The notes beneath the pieces are model-generated. The model was not told where the DNA came from. It searched no databases and saw only the letters and a list, made by a program, of their open reading frames with translations. The position numbers and the translations under genes were made by a program. Shown piece after piece: positions 1 to 8,760 of a DNA stretch of 64,000 bases (position 1 is the first letter of the stretch; each line of letters opens with the position of its first letter). Source of the stretch: Herbiconiux aconitum (GTDB lineage Bacteria; Actinomycetota; Actinomycetes; Actinomycetales; Microbacteriaceae); contig NZ_JANLCM010000003.1 of the NCBI RefSeq assembly GCF_024979235.1, positions 1-64,000 on the forward strand, given 5' to 3'.

Positions 1-1
1 C

Positions 2-58
2 GCCGAAGTGCTCGCCACGTTCCCCCGCGGAACCCAAGGCATCACACCCCTCCGCTGA
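2..58 (+). CDS. 3' end of an unidentified CDS
   Basis: Eighteen codons read into the window in frame and end at TGA (56-58), giving a tail that finishes TQGITPLR. The family cannot be recognised from so little. It ends directly before a strong hairpin that would also terminate the gene converging from the other strand, which supports this being a real gene end. Confidence 0.4.
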   Translation, partial: AEVLATFPRGTQGITPLR

Positions 59-64
59 ACAAGC

Positions 65-98
65 GCTCTCCCTCGGCGGTCAGCCGCCGGGGGAGAGC
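65..98. terminator. Bidirectional hairpin terminator
   Basis: A 15-bp stem (65-79 with 84-98, one mismatch) closes a 4-nt TCAG loop. It lies between two converging genes, and the loop contains the minus-strand TGA stop of the next gene. No long T-run follows, as is common in high-GC actinobacteria. Confidence 0.6.
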
Positions 99-448
99 AG
101 CACCGCGAGGCCGGCCAGTGCCATGCCGCTGAGGTTCAGCACGATACCGAGCCGGATGCTGAGTACCTTCTGCGTGTAGGCCTCGTCGAGCCCGAAGGCC
201 AAGACCGGGCAGCCCGCCCACACGAGCAGGGCCAGACCGATCGCTGCGGCGAGCACCCCGACCCACCAGGCAGTCGCCCCGAGGAGCGGGAGCTCGGTGG
301 GGCGCCAGCCCGAGGCGAGGAGCGGACCGAGCCAGAGAGCAGGGGCGATCGACCCCGCAGCGGTCCAGATGGTGCCTGTTCGCATGATGCGCTGAACTTC
401 GACAGCGCGCGAGGTCACTTCCTCAGCAGATGCCGTGTACTCGGTCAC
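80..448 (-). CDS. Small three-helix membrane protein, function unknown
   Basis: A 122-residue protein with a polar N-terminus followed by three hydrophobic segments at about residues 28-48, 52-83 and 95-118. I chose the GTG at 448 because an AAGGAGG Shine-Dalgarno lies 11 nt upstream; longer readings have no such signal and look like shadow sequence. No catalytic motif or family is recognised. It lies 94 bp downstream of the LCP gene on the same strand and could be co-transcribed with it. It is probably an inner-membrane protein; nothing more specific can be supported. Confidence 0.65.
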   Translation of the reverse strand: MTEYTASAEEVTSRAVEVQRIMRTGTIWTAAGSIAPALWLGPLLASGWRPTELPLLGATAWWVGVLAAAIGLALLVWAGCPVLAFGLDEAYTQKVLSIRLGIVLNLSGMALAGLAVLLSPGG

Positions 449-542
449 CCGTCCACTTTCCTCCTTCAGGGGCCGCCGCGGCAACGACTTCGTGACTCCG
501 GGAGAGAGTTTCGACCGGAGTTCGACAGGTGTTCCGGGCCCA

Positions 543-1766
543 TCAGCCCGAGAACGCGCTGGAGCAGGTCTGTTCGGCGGCCGTCTGGCCCTTGAGCCCC
601 TCGATGACGTCGGGGGTTTCGGCGGAGTCGGTCGGCGCATCCGTCGCCGGCGGCGCCGCATCGGTCGCGGGAGGAGCTTCGGTGGGCAGGGTCTCGCCGC
701 CCGCGACCGTGGACCCCGGCGCGGTGGAGTCGGCCGGCAGGGTGAAGGGCTGATCGGCGAGCACCCGGGCGAACAGCTCCTCCGCCAGGGAGTAGACCGG
801 CTGCACCTTGTTGGGGTCGTCGACATAGGCCGACACCGGGTACTGCACGAACACGATCTTGCTGAGATCGACGTCTTTCAGGGTGAGTGCGAGCGACACC
901 ATCGAGTCGAGGCCCGCCAGCGACGTCGAGGGGATGATGTTGCCCTTCGCGGCCTGCGCGAGCCCGTAGACCTTCGTCGGGTCGGAGAGCGTGCTGTCGG
1001 AGCGGATCTTGCGCAGCAGCGACGAGAGGTACTGCTGCTGCGATCCGATCCGGGACAGGTCGCTGCCGTCGCCCACGCCGTGCCGGTTGCGCAGGAAGGC
1101 GAGGGCGTCCTGACCCTGTACGGTGTGGAGGCCCGCGGTGAGGTAGAGGCCGGAGTCGGGATCGCCGATGTCGTCGACCGCGCACACCTCCACGCCGCCG
1201 ACCGCATTCGTCATTTCGATGACGCCGTTGAAGGAGGTGGCCGCGGCGTACTGGATGGGAACCGAGGTGAGGTTCGTGATCGTGTCGACCACGCAGCCCA
1301 GACCGCCGCGACTGTAGGCCTCGTTCAGCGGCTGAGCGCTCATCGCGTCGAAGTACTCGTCGGTCGTGGGGTCGTGGCATTCCGGATGCGCGATGACGAG
1401 GTCGCGCGGAAAGCTCACCACCACGGCGTCCTGGTGGTTGGCCGAGACGTGCAGAAGGATGTTGACGTCGTTCAGCGTCGCATCCCGTTCGCCGTACTCC
1501 TCGCCCTGGGCGGCATCGTTGTCGGTGCCGACGATCAGCATGTTGAAGCCGCCGTCGAACGCACCGAGGAAGGGCGGCGGCGGAGGCGGTGTCGCGCCGC
1601 CGATGTCGACGGCGTGGTCGCCGATGGTCTGGGTGATGTTCGTCACCGCGTAGGCGACGACCGCAACGGAGCTGATGGCCACCACCGCGACCGCCACCCC
1701 CAGGAACCGCAGCGCCGATCCGATCGCCGACGGCGTCTTCTGCCGCCCGTGTCGCATCTGGTTCAT
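543..1766 (-). CDS. LytR-CpsA-Psr (LCP) family wall-polymer ligase
   Basis: Membrane-anchored LCP protein of 407 aa. The family transfers undecaprenyl-linked polymers such as teichoic acids or arabinogalactan onto peptidoglycan outside the cell. A basic N-terminus is followed by one membrane segment (about 21-42), then the catalytic domain: FNMLIVGTD (74-82), Asp100, PRDL with Arg121, and the pyrophosphate-binding block RNRH...SDLSRIGSQQQ (about 226-245). Low-complexity Pro/Ala/Thr sequence fills the C-terminus, which ends with a lone Cys in EQTCSSAFSG. The ATG at 1766 has GGAGG 6 nt upstream, so I prefer it to the ATG at 1796. Paired cysteines (about 130, 158, 195) may form disulfides. The actual polymer substrate is not indicated. 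Confidence 0.88.
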   Translation of the reverse strand: MNQMRHGRQKTPSAIGSALRFLGVAVAVVAISSVAVVAYAVTNITQTIGDHAVDIGGATPPPPPPFLGAFDGGFNMLIVGTDNDAAQGEEYGERDATLNDVNILLHVSANHQDAVVVSFPRDLVIAHPECHDPTTDEYFDAMSAQPLNEAYSRGGLGCVVDTITNLTSVPIQYAAATSFNGVIEMTNAVGGVEVCAVDDIGDPDSGLYLTAGLHTVQGQDALAFLRNRHGVGDGSDLSRIGSQQQYLSSLLRKIRSDSTLSDPTKVYGLAQAAKGNIIPSTSLAGLDSMVSLALTLKDVDLSKIVFVQYPVSAYVDDPNKVQPVYSLAEELFARVLADQPFTLPADSTAPGSTVAGGETLPTEAPPATDAAPPATDAPTDSAETPDVIEGLKGQTAAEQTCSSAFSG

Positions 1767-1896
1767 CCGGCCCCTCCACTTGCGTTCCGCCCGCATCCCC
1801 CGGGTGCTCCGGATGCGCCGATCCGGGTCTCGTCGAGGCTAGCGACAATCCGGCGACCCGGGCAGGCCCGTTCTGCCCTTTCTCAGCATCTTCTCG

Positions 1897-2709
1897 TCAG
1901 CAGGCGGCAGCGCGTGGCGGCGCAAACCGCAGCTCGCGGGGCGAGGGCAACTCCTGGCTGGCCAGCGCCCGCCGCATGTCGGCTGCGTTGCGGAACCCGC
2001 ACTGATGAGAGATCTGGTCGACATTGAGTGCCGCGAAGGCGCGGTTGCCGAGCAGCGACCCGGCCAGTGCTGCACGATGCCGGCGGATTTCGCGCAGCGG
2101 TGTCGACCCGTTCGCGGCGAAAGCGCGCTGGAGTTGTCGGGGTGAGACGTTCAGCGCACGGGCCAGCGTGTGCGTGCTGAGGCTGCCGTCGGTGCACTGC
2201 CCAGCGATGTGCGCGACCGCCCGATCGAACAGGCCCAGCCAGGCCGGCGCGGCCGGCTCGGGCTCCTGAGCTCCGACCAGCACGGAGACGATCAGTTCGC
2301 GCAGCAGCCGGTCGATCGATCGCACGGGCACTGCGGTGCTCTCACGCTCGCGGTCGACGTCGATCAGGAATCGCGTGCCTGCGCGCAGCATGATCGAATC
2401 GCGCAGGCATCCGGTGCTGCAGGATGCGCCCACGAGGGATTCGATCGGTGCCCGCGGCGACGACAGCACGAGCGCCTGGCCACCGCCTCGGGCGGCGACC
2501 GCGAACCTGGCCTGGCCGACGAGCACGACGGCTCCTCCGGGGCGGGCCACGAGTTCCGTGCGGTCGTCGGTGCGCACGAGCACGGCGGACTGCACCGGAA
2601 CCACCAGGCCGATGCGGTTGCCGTCCGCGCCGATGCTGCCGAGTGCCGCCGACCCGTCGAGGGGCAGCGATAGTCGGTCGATCTCGATCGCAACGGATGC
2701 GCGACTCAT
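1897..2709 (-). CDS. AraC-family transcriptional regulator
   Basis: A 270-aa regulator. The N-terminal 160 residues resemble the sensing/dimerisation half seen in AraC_binding_2-type proteins. The C-terminal 100 residues carry the double helix-turn-helix of AraC/XylS, with LARALNVSPRQLQRAF as the first recognition unit and ISHQCGFRNAADMRRAL as the second. The start ATG overlaps the stop of the histidine kinase gene (ATGA, 2706-2709), so it is the third gene of an operon with a response regulator and a histidine kinase. That linkage suggests it acts downstream of, or alongside, the two-component system. The ligand is unknown. Confidence 0.85.
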   Translation of the reverse strand: MSRASVAIEIDRLSLPLDGSAALGSIGADGNRIGLVVPVQSAVLVRTDDRTELVARPGGAVVLVGQARFAVAARGGGQALVLSSPRAPIESLVGASCSTGCLRDSIMLRAGTRFLIDVDRERESTAVPVRSIDRLLRELIVSVLVGAQEPEPAAPAWLGLFDRAVAHIAGQCTDGSLSTHTLARALNVSPRQLQRAFAANGSTPLREIRRHRAALAGSLLGNRAFAALNVDQISHQCGFRNAADMRRALASQELPSPRELRFAPPRAAAC

Positions 2710-4982
2710 GCCTCGAATCTAGGAACCACAGGCAGGTTCGCGGGGGCTCCGCGGCCACGGAAAAGGGTGGCCGATCCGTCGGAGACCACACTCGCGACGC
2801 CGTCGCGGTCAGCGGGCAGGATGCGCCCGACCACCGACCCCGCCTGAGCGCGATCGAGCCGCGCAGCCATCCATTCGACCACCGCGGTCAGCTCGGCCGA
2901 CGACAGCTCGTCGCCGGTCGCGTCGTCGAGCAGCACCACGTCGATCCCTCGTCGTCGTGCCGACGTCGCGGCGGTGACCAACGGCTCCGCCGCGAGCCGC
3001 CCGCCGCGATACCGGTCGCGCAGCGTGCCCTCCAAGGCCGCGCACTCGACCGCCTCAGTCGGCATGAGCGAGGCGCCGGGTTCGCCGAGTTCTTCGAGGC
3101 GGGCGAGCATCGGGCCCAGCTGGGCCTCGAGCCTCGCGGCGCCGTCGCGGAGCTCGACGCGGGTGGCCGACTCGTAGGCCTCCTGCTGCACGAGCCGCAA
3201 CGACTGGGCCTGGAGGGCGAGGACTTTGGAGTGCAAGCGCGCGATGGCCACGGCGAACGCGCCTCCGATCGCCACGATCGCGACCGGGCGGGCGAGCGAG
3301 ATCGCGACATCGGCGCTCGCATATAATCCGTGTGCGGCGCCCAGCGCCGTGATGATCGCGAGGGCCGCTGCGCCGAGGAGCGCCATGGGCAGCCGGCCGC
3401 GCAGGGCGAGGGCGAACAGCACGAGGGCGCAGCCCATGAGATACCAGGAATCCCAGTAGTCCATCGATCCCCGGCCGGCCAGCAGCAGCATGAGAGCAGC
3501 GGTGGCCGCCACGATCGCCACCGTCACGGCGCTTCTCATCATCGAGGGGCGGCCGAAGCTGCGCCAGCCGAGCGTGAACACGGCCAGCCACACCCCCGCC
3601 AAAGTCAGCAGCGAGAGCCAGGGAGTGGCCGAGTTCTCGGCCGCATTGACCGCCAGCGCGAACTGCACCAGCAAGAAGACGGCGACGGAGACGGTCACCC
3701 CGCGCCGGAACGAGCGGCGGGTCGTCTCCCACTGCGCCGGATCGCGCTCCTCCTGCGCGGTCGTCGTCGCCGCTCGTCCGCGCCATTCCAACGCCACCAG
3801 GGTGCCCGCACCCGGGCGCGATTCCACTCGGGCCGAGCCACCGGGCAAGGCTTCCACCCGGGCCAGGATGCTCGCCGAGATCCCCATCCGCCCGCCCGGT
3901 ACGGCGCTCGTGTCGAATCCGCAGCCGTCGTCTGCGATCACGAGGCGCAGCCAGAGCTCGTCGGCGTCGGTCGTGAGAGTCACGGTGCGCGAGGATGCCG
4001 TTCCGGCATGACCCACGCTGTTGACGAGTGCCTGCCGGAGGGCACCGAGCAACGTGGACGCCGCATCCGGCTCGATGAAGGCGACGCAGGCGTCGCTCGC
4101 GACCGACGTTGTGTCGGGGAGCCATCGGAAGGTTGCCACCCCGTCGGCATCCGCGGTGATCCGCGTGGCCTCGGCAGCGAACTGGCGAGCCGCGCAGGCG
4201 CCCTCGTCCACGCGACCTTCGGCGAGGTCGTTGAGGAGCGAGCGGATGCGCGCCGCCCCCTGCGCGACGGCCGGGTTCAGCTTCGCCGAATTCTGCGCGG
4301 CGAACACCAGCGTCGCCAGGATCTCGTCGTGCACGAGTGCCTGCGTGCGCACCAGCGCGGCACGGCGGGCGCTCTCGCGGGCCCGGTTCGACGCGGCCGA
4401 CGCCGTGGCCTCGGCCGAGACGTCGAGGGTGCGGCTCGCACCCAGCAGCGCAGAACACAGCACCACGATCAGCATCGCCGTGATCACGGTGTGGTGATCG
4501 TTCGCGTTCGTGGTCGGCGTGATGTCGCGCAGCACCAAGCGGCCACCGAGCATCAACAGGATCAGCGCAGCCAGCGTCAACCACCCGCCGACCTGCCCCC
4601 ACGCGATGACCGCCGCGATCACCACGAGCCCCGTGACCGAGAGCATCCAGGGCAATTGCCCGCCGGGAGCGCCGGCCGGGAAGAATCCGAGCGCCGGCCA
4701 GAGTGCTGCCAGCACCAGCACGTGCGACACGGCGGAGACCCCGTTGAGACGCCGGAGAGTCCGGGCGCTGCTTGCCGGCGCGACGACACCGACGACGATC
4801 GGAAAGATGCTCACGGCGACAGCCGCTATCGCGTACCAGGTGGGCAACGGAAGCGTATCGGTCTGTTCGACCAGAAGCAGATCGACGACCGTGACGGCCG
4901 CTTCGACGGCGGCGCCCACCGACAGGAGCCGCATGACGCGCAGTTCCGAGTCCAGCGGCGCCGGCCGAGGGGAGAGGGTCAC
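2706..4982 (-). CDS. Membrane sensor histidine kinase with a tandem, degenerate second module
   Basis: A 758-aa protein whose start (GTG, 4982) overlaps the response-regulator stop. Module 1 has about five membrane segments (20-180), a NarL-type phosphoacceptor helix with His218 in LVHDEIL, and a HATPase domain with an N-box (about 314-326), the DDGCGFD G1 box (351-357) and GRMGIS. Module 2 starts again with several membrane helices (about 430-580), then a coiled segment and a C-terminal region reminiscent of a HATPase start (LRDRYRGGRLAAEPL) but lacking the G boxes. The kinase presumably phosphorylates the adjacent regulator. The signal is unknown. The double architecture is unusual. Confidence 0.82.
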   Translation of the reverse strand: MTLSPRPAPLDSELRVMRLLSVGAAVEAAVTVVDLLLVEQTDTLPLPTWYAIAAVAVSIFPIVVGVVAPASSARTLRRLNGVSAVSHVLVLAALWPALGFFPAGAPGGQLPWMLSVTGLVVIAAVIAWGQVGGWLTLAALILLMLGGRLVLRDITPTTNANDHHTVITAMLIVVLCSALLGASRTLDVSAEATASAASNRARESARRAALVRTQALVHDEILATLVFAAQNSAKLNPAVAQGAARIRSLLNDLAEGRVDEGACAARQFAAEATRITADADGVATFRWLPDTTSVASDACVAFIEPDAASTLLGALRQALVNSVGHAGTASSRTVTLTTDADELWLRLVIADDGCGFDTSAVPGGRMGISASILARVEALPGGSARVESRPGAGTLVALEWRGRAATTTAQEERDPAQWETTRRSFRRGVTVSVAVFLLVQFALAVNAAENSATPWLSLLTLAGVWLAVFTLGWRSFGRPSMMRSAVTVAIVAATAALMLLLAGRGSMDYWDSWYLMGCALVLFALALRGRLPMALLGAAALAIITALGAAHGLYASADVAISLARPVAIVAIGGAFAVAIARLHSKVLALQAQSLRLVQQEAYESATRVELRDGAARLEAQLGPMLARLEELGEPGASLMPTEAVECAALEGTLRDRYRGGRLAAEPLVTAATSARRRGIDVVLLDDATGDELSSAELTAVVEWMAARLDRAQAGSVVGRILPADRDGVASVVSDGSATLFRGRGAPANLPVVPRFEA

Positions 4983-5620
4983 GCGCCCGTGGGCAGCGGA
5001 AGGAAGCCGTCCTCCATCCCGCGGCGGTAGAGGTCGATCTTGCTGTTCGCCGGCCGCCCCAGCTGGCGGTAGACGGAGCGGATGCGGCGGATGTGGTCGT
5101 CGACCGTGTTCTCAGTGATTCCGAGTTCGACGGCGACCGACTTCGCGCCGAGGCCGGAGGCGTAGAGGGCGAGCACCTGGCGCTCACGGGCGGTGAGCGG
5201 CGCGCTGCGGAGGTCGGGGTCGGAATCGACCGCAGCCGCCCATTCCGTGGTCACGACGGCCTCACCGGCAGCGGCGCGCCCGATGGCGTCGAGGATGCTC
5301 GCGGCCGGCGCCGACTTGCGCACGATGCCGAGCGAAGGGCTGCGGGAGACTTCACGGATGAGGAACGGGTTCTCTCCCGAAGTCAGCGCGAGCACGCCGG
5401 CGCCCCAGGAGCGGAGCGCGTGCACGTTGTGGGAGGGTCGCGACCCGTCGCGGAGGTTGAGGTCGAGCACCACCAGGTCGACCAGGGCGGTGCGCTGCAG
5501 GAGTTCGGGCACGGTGTCGGCCGCACCCGCGAACTCCAGTTCGGGGCGGGAGGCGATCAGCGCGCCGATGGCCAGCGAGACGACTTCGTGGTCGTCGACG
5601 ATCGCGACACGTCGCGGCAT
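4979..5620 (-). CDS. NarL/LuxR-type response regulator
   Basis: A 213-aa two-component regulator. The receiver domain (1-120) has Asp9/Asp10, phosphoacceptor Asp53 in VVLDLNLRDG, Thr80 and Lys102. The C-terminal LuxR HTH (about 143-205) contains LTARERQVLALYASG and ITENTVDDHIRRI. The ATG at 5620 is preceded by AAGGGGG at 5-nt spacing, which fixes it over a GTG six bases upstream. First gene of the operon with the histidine kinase (GTGA overlap) and the AraC regulator. The target promoters are not evident in the window. Confidence 0.9.
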   Translation of the reverse strand: MPRRVAIVDDHEVVSLAIGALIASRPELEFAGAADTVPELLQRTALVDLVVLDLNLRDGSRPSHNVHALRSWGAGVLALTSGENPFLIREVSRSPSLGIVRKSAPAASILDAIGRAAAGEAVVTTEWAAAVDSDPDLRSAPLTARERQVLALYASGLGAKSVAVELGITENTVDDHIRRIRSVYRQLGRPANSKIDLYRRGMEDGFLPLPTGA

Positions 5621-5705
5621 GAACACCCCCTTGAAGGGAAAGGGTAACCCGCGCAGGGAGGCCGGTACGACCGTCCGCCGCTGCGCGAGTGGTGCGAGAG
5701 CCGAA

Positions 5706-5743
5706 GCGCCCGCACCACCGCGATCCTGCGGCGGCGCGGGCGC
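5706..5743 (-). terminator. Hairpin after the amidase gene
   Basis: GC-rich 15-bp stem with two wobble pairs (5706-5720 with 5729-5743), placed 22 bp past the amidase stop and 85 bp before the response-regulator start. There is no U-tract, so the role is inferred from position. Confidence 0.4.
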
Positions 5744-5765
5744 CCGATGGCGGCGTCTGCTCCTG

Positions 5766-7601
5766 TTAGCCGAGCGGGCCGTACGTTGCGGGCGTGGTGC
5801 GCGCGTGCGTGGCCTGTTCGAAGGAGTAGGTGAGGCCGATCAGTGTTCCCTCGGCGTAGTCGTGACCCAGGAACTCCAGGTTCACCCCCGCGCCGGGGGT
5901 GGTGCCGTCGGCCTCGATCGATTGACCCATCGGAACCGTCACCGCCGGCATGCCGGTGTTCGGGCTGAGCCGCAGGTTGGTGCTCTGTGTGCCGTAGGGG
6001 TTCGCCGAGGGGTAGACCAGCGCATCCAGGTTCTGCTCGTCCATCATCGAGGTCACCAGCGTGTTGCCGTTGGCGATGGCCGTGGTGTGGCTGCCCGTGG
6101 GCCCTGCCCAGGCCTGGTAGGTGTCCTCGGTGATCTTGTCGCGCGAGGAGTAGGTGCTCTGGCGCGAGGGCACGTACTTGCCCGAATCGAGGATGCCCTG
6201 CAGCGAGCGGGCGGTGACGTCGGGGTCGAGGTGGGCGGCGATGTAGTTGTCCAGGTCGTGCTTGAACTCGTTGGTGCTGCCGCTGGACTCGCCGAGCACC
6301 TTCGAGAAGTCGGCCGGCGGAGTCACCTCCACCACGGTGGCGCCCTGCGCCTCGAGGGTGGCCTTCGCGTCGTTCCACAGCCGCACGGTGGTCGGGTTCG
6401 ATCCGATCATCGAGGCGACGTAGCCGATCCGCGCGCCCTGCAGAGCGGTCGGGTCGAGGTAGGAGGTGTAGGAGTCGGGCACCTTGCCCTCCTGCTCCGA
6501 GGTGATCGGGTCGGCGGGGTCGACTCCGGCGACTGCGTCGAGCGCGACGGCCGCATCCGTCACACTGCGAGCGAGCGGTCCTCCGGTGTCCTGGCTGAGC
6601 GCGAGCGGGATGATGCCGTCACGGCTGGTGAGGCCGACCGTGGGGCGGATGCCGACGAGCTGGTTGTAGGAGGAGGGAACGCGGATCGAGCCGCCCGTGT
6701 CGGTGCCGAAGCCGATGCCGGCCAGGTTCGCCGAGATCGCGGCGCCCGTTCCACCGCTCGAGCCGCCCGCGGTCTGCGTGGTGTTGTAGGGGCTGGCGAC
6801 GAGGGTGCTCGTGCCGGCGGGCTGGAAGGAGGAGAACTCCGAGACGAAGCCGAACGCGAACTCGTCGAGGCTGGCCTTGGCCAGGATGACGGCGCCCTCC
6901 TTGCGGAGCCCGGTGATCATCGCCGCGTCGGTCGCGGTCTGGTTGTCGTCCCAGCAGCCGCATCCGCCGGTCGTCGGCATGTCGGCGGTGTCGTAGTTGT
7001 CTTTCACCGCGATCGGCACGCCGAGCAAGGGGCTCGTCATGCCGTCGGCCGCGCGCTCGGCGTCGGCGTCGGCCGCCGCCTTCAGGGCGACGTCGCTGGT
7101 GGTGATGATCGAGTTGAGGGCGCGGGCCCCGTCACCGGGCGCGACGACCGTGCGGTCGTAGGCCGCGATGCGGTCGAGGTAGTCCTGCGTGATGGCCACC
7201 GAGGTGGTGACACCCGCGTTCATCGCGGCCTGCATGTCGATGGCCGAGGCCTCGATCAGGTCGAACGGCCCGTCGTCGTAGATCATCCGCTCCGACACGG
7301 CGGCGAGGTCGGCCACGGTGAGGATGCCGTCGGCATCCACGTCGGCCGCGGCGACGCTCGCCCAGTCGGGCGATGCGGTCGTGGCGCCGAGGTGGTCGCC
7401 GACGACGGCCAGGTCGTCTTTCGAAACCCGCTGGTCGCCGGTGAGGTCGAGGGCCGTGTAGTAGGGCGCCAGGAAGGCGGCCGTCGTGCCGGCGGGTGCC
7501 GGGTCGGCGTTGGCCGGTGCAGCGGCGAGGGCGCCCGCCGCGACGGTCGCCAGGATGCTCACGGCCGCGATGGCGGTGGAGCGGATGCGTCGTGAAGTCA
7601 C
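5766..7601 (-). CDS. Secreted amidase with N-terminal dockerin-like (EF-hand pair) domain
   Basis: Amidase-signature hydrolase, 611 aa from the GTG at 7601, which has AGAGGA 6 nt upstream; an in-frame ATG at 7667 overlaps the previous stop and is the alternative. A basic N-terminus plus hydrophobic stretch ending APANA (about 28-32) looks like a signal peptide. Two 12-residue calcium loops follow, D52-D63 (DLTGDQRVSKDD) and D87-D98 (DVDADGILTVAD), spaced like a type I dockerin. The amidase domain has Lys200 in GVPIAVKDN, cis-Ser281 in GGSSGG and nucleophile Ser305 in GTDTGGS, the complete Ser-Ser-Lys triad. The substrate is unknown. Its upstream neighbour encodes a wall-anchored cohesin-like protein, so it is probably displayed on the surface. 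Confidence 0.85.
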   Translation of the reverse strand: MTSRRIRSTAIAAVSILATVAAGALAAAPANADPAPAGTTAAFLAPYYTALDLTGDQRVSKDDLAVVGDHLGATTASPDWASVAAADVDADGILTVADLAAVSERMIYDDGPFDLIEASAIDMQAAMNAGVTTSVAITQDYLDRIAAYDRTVVAPGDGARALNSIITTSDVALKAAADADAERAADGMTSPLLGVPIAVKDNYDTADMPTTGGCGCWDDNQTATDAAMITGLRKEGAVILAKASLDEFAFGFVSEFSSFQPAGTSTLVASPYNTTQTAGGSSGGTGAAISANLAGIGFGTDTGGSIRVPSSYNQLVGIRPTVGLTSRDGIIPLALSQDTGGPLARSVTDAAVALDAVAGVDPADPITSEQEGKVPDSYTSYLDPTALQGARIGYVASMIGSNPTTVRLWNDAKATLEAQGATVVEVTPPADFSKVLGESSGSTNEFKHDLDNYIAAHLDPDVTARSLQGILDSGKYVPSRQSTYSSRDKITEDTYQAWAGPTGSHTTAIANGNTLVTSMMDEQNLDALVYPSANPYGTQSTNLRLSPNTGMPAVTVPMGQSIEADGTTPGAGVNLEFLGHDYAEGTLIGLTYSFEQATHARTTPATYGPLG

Positions 7602-7663
7602 TGTCGTCCTCTGCGGGCTGGTGGAGTGCGGGGTGGTCGTCGGGGAACCGGTCGGTCGGATGC

Positions 7664-8410
7664 TCATCGGGTGCCCGCCGTCCGGCGACGGATGACGAGG
7701 AGCACTCCGGCGGCGACTGCGGCTGCGGCGACGAGCAGGAGGGCGCCGATGCCGAAACCGGTGGCGGCGAGGTCGCCGCTGCTCGATCCGGCCGTGCTGG
7801 TCGATGCGGGGTCGGTGTCGCCGCCCGGGGTCGTCGTCGCGGTGGGCGACGGCGTGGGGGTTGGCGTCTCGGTCGCGAGCGGCGCGATCGCCACGGCCGC
7901 GGTCGCGACATCCGTCAGCGTCGTGGTCTCGCCTGCCGGGTCGACCAGGGTGACGGATGCGGCCGTGAGGGCGGCCGGTGCGGTTCCGCCGGCGAGCGCG
8001 GTCAGCTGGAGCGAGGCCGCGACGTCACCGCCGAGACTCGGGGAGGTGCCGAGACGGGAGTGCACGAGGGTGACGCTGCCCGCCGACTCTTTGACGGTGT
8101 CGTAGCCGCCGGCCGGGGCCGTCGCGCTGTCGGCGACGTAGCTGAACAGGGCGGGGTCGTAGCTGAGCGTGACTTCGTAGGCGTAGACGTCGGCGGCGCC
8201 GAGGAGACCGATGCCGACGTCGACGGTGTCGCCCACCGAGACGGAGGGGGTTGCGGTCAGGGCCACCGAGGCGGTGGTGGGGGCAGCCAGTGCGGGGCTC
8301 GCGCCCAGCAGGGTCAGGCCGAGGGCGACGGCGCCGGTCAGCACTGCCGTTCGCAGTCGCCGCACGTGAGGGGTGTGGTCGTGCAGGGGCACGCGGTCCT
8401 TCTTTCTCAT
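7664..8410 (-). CDS. Sortase-anchored surface protein with a cohesin-like domain
   Basis: A 248-aa protein with a signal peptide (about 17-43, ending ALA), a beta-rich cohesin-like domain (about 45-175; VSVGDTVDVGIGLLG and YAYEVTLSYDPALFSYV match the start of cohesin folds), a Thr/Pro/Ser linker (176-212), an LAATG sortase motif (214-218), a membrane helix and an RRR tail. LAxTG is the class E sortase signal common in actinobacteria. The ATG at 8410 has GAGGTG 8 nt upstream. It precedes the dockerin-like amidase in the same direction. Cohesins bind dockerins, so this would be a one-site wall scaffold for that enzyme; binding itself is inference. Confidence 0.8.
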   Translation of the reverse strand: MRKKDRVPLHDHTPHVRRLRTAVLTGAVALGLTLLGASPALAAPTTASVALTATPSVSVGDTVDVGIGLLGAADVYAYEVTLSYDPALFSYVADSATAPAGGYDTVKESAGSVTLVHSRLGTSPSLGGDVAASLQLTALAGGTAPAALTAASVTLVDPAGETTTLTDVATAAVAIAPLATETPTPTPSPTATTTPGGDTDPASTSTAGSSSGDLAATGFGIGALLLVAAAAVAAGVLLVIRRRTAGTR

Positions 8411-8760
8411 CGGTTTCGCACCTCGCCGCCGGCGCGGGTCGAGGCGCGCCGAAGGAGCCCCGGTGATCGGGTCGCTGATCCGGAACAGGGCAACCGACCG
8501 AAGGAGAAGGCGGGCGCCGCACAGCGACCTGAGAGGCATGCGAGATGTGGCTCAGGAAGCCTCACGTTAGCGTCGGCAGCGCATCCGATCAGTTTCCGAT
8601 GTGTTTCATGAATGTAACGAAATCACCGGAAGTTCTCACTTCTGCGCCGATTCTGCCGGTTCCCTTTCGGGGGATGTCTGAGGCGTATTATTACGAACTG
8701 TTACGGCACGCACGCATGAGGCGATTCCGCCTTTCGCGCCGACGAGAGGTGGGAAGACCG
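8411..8760. other. Divergent intergenic region, 350 bp
   Basis: Separates the cohesin gene (minus) from the copper-storage-like gene (plus) and must hold both promoters. The stretch 8580-8710 is clearly more AT-rich than its surroundings. TATTAT at 8686-8691 is a plausible -10 for the plus-strand gene, giving a 5' leader of about 60 nt. No convincing ORF, repeat or known operator was found. Confidence 0.4.

Noticed and set aside
435..2027. Long plus-strand reading frame opposite the LCP and AraC genes
   Set aside because: Arg/Gly/His-rich composition typical of antisense frames in GC-rich DNA; the minus-strand frames match known families.
3330..5030. Long plus-strand reading frame opposite the histidine kinase
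   Set aside because: Low-complexity Arg/Gln/His/Glu sequence without any motif; the opposite strand encodes a coherent kinase.
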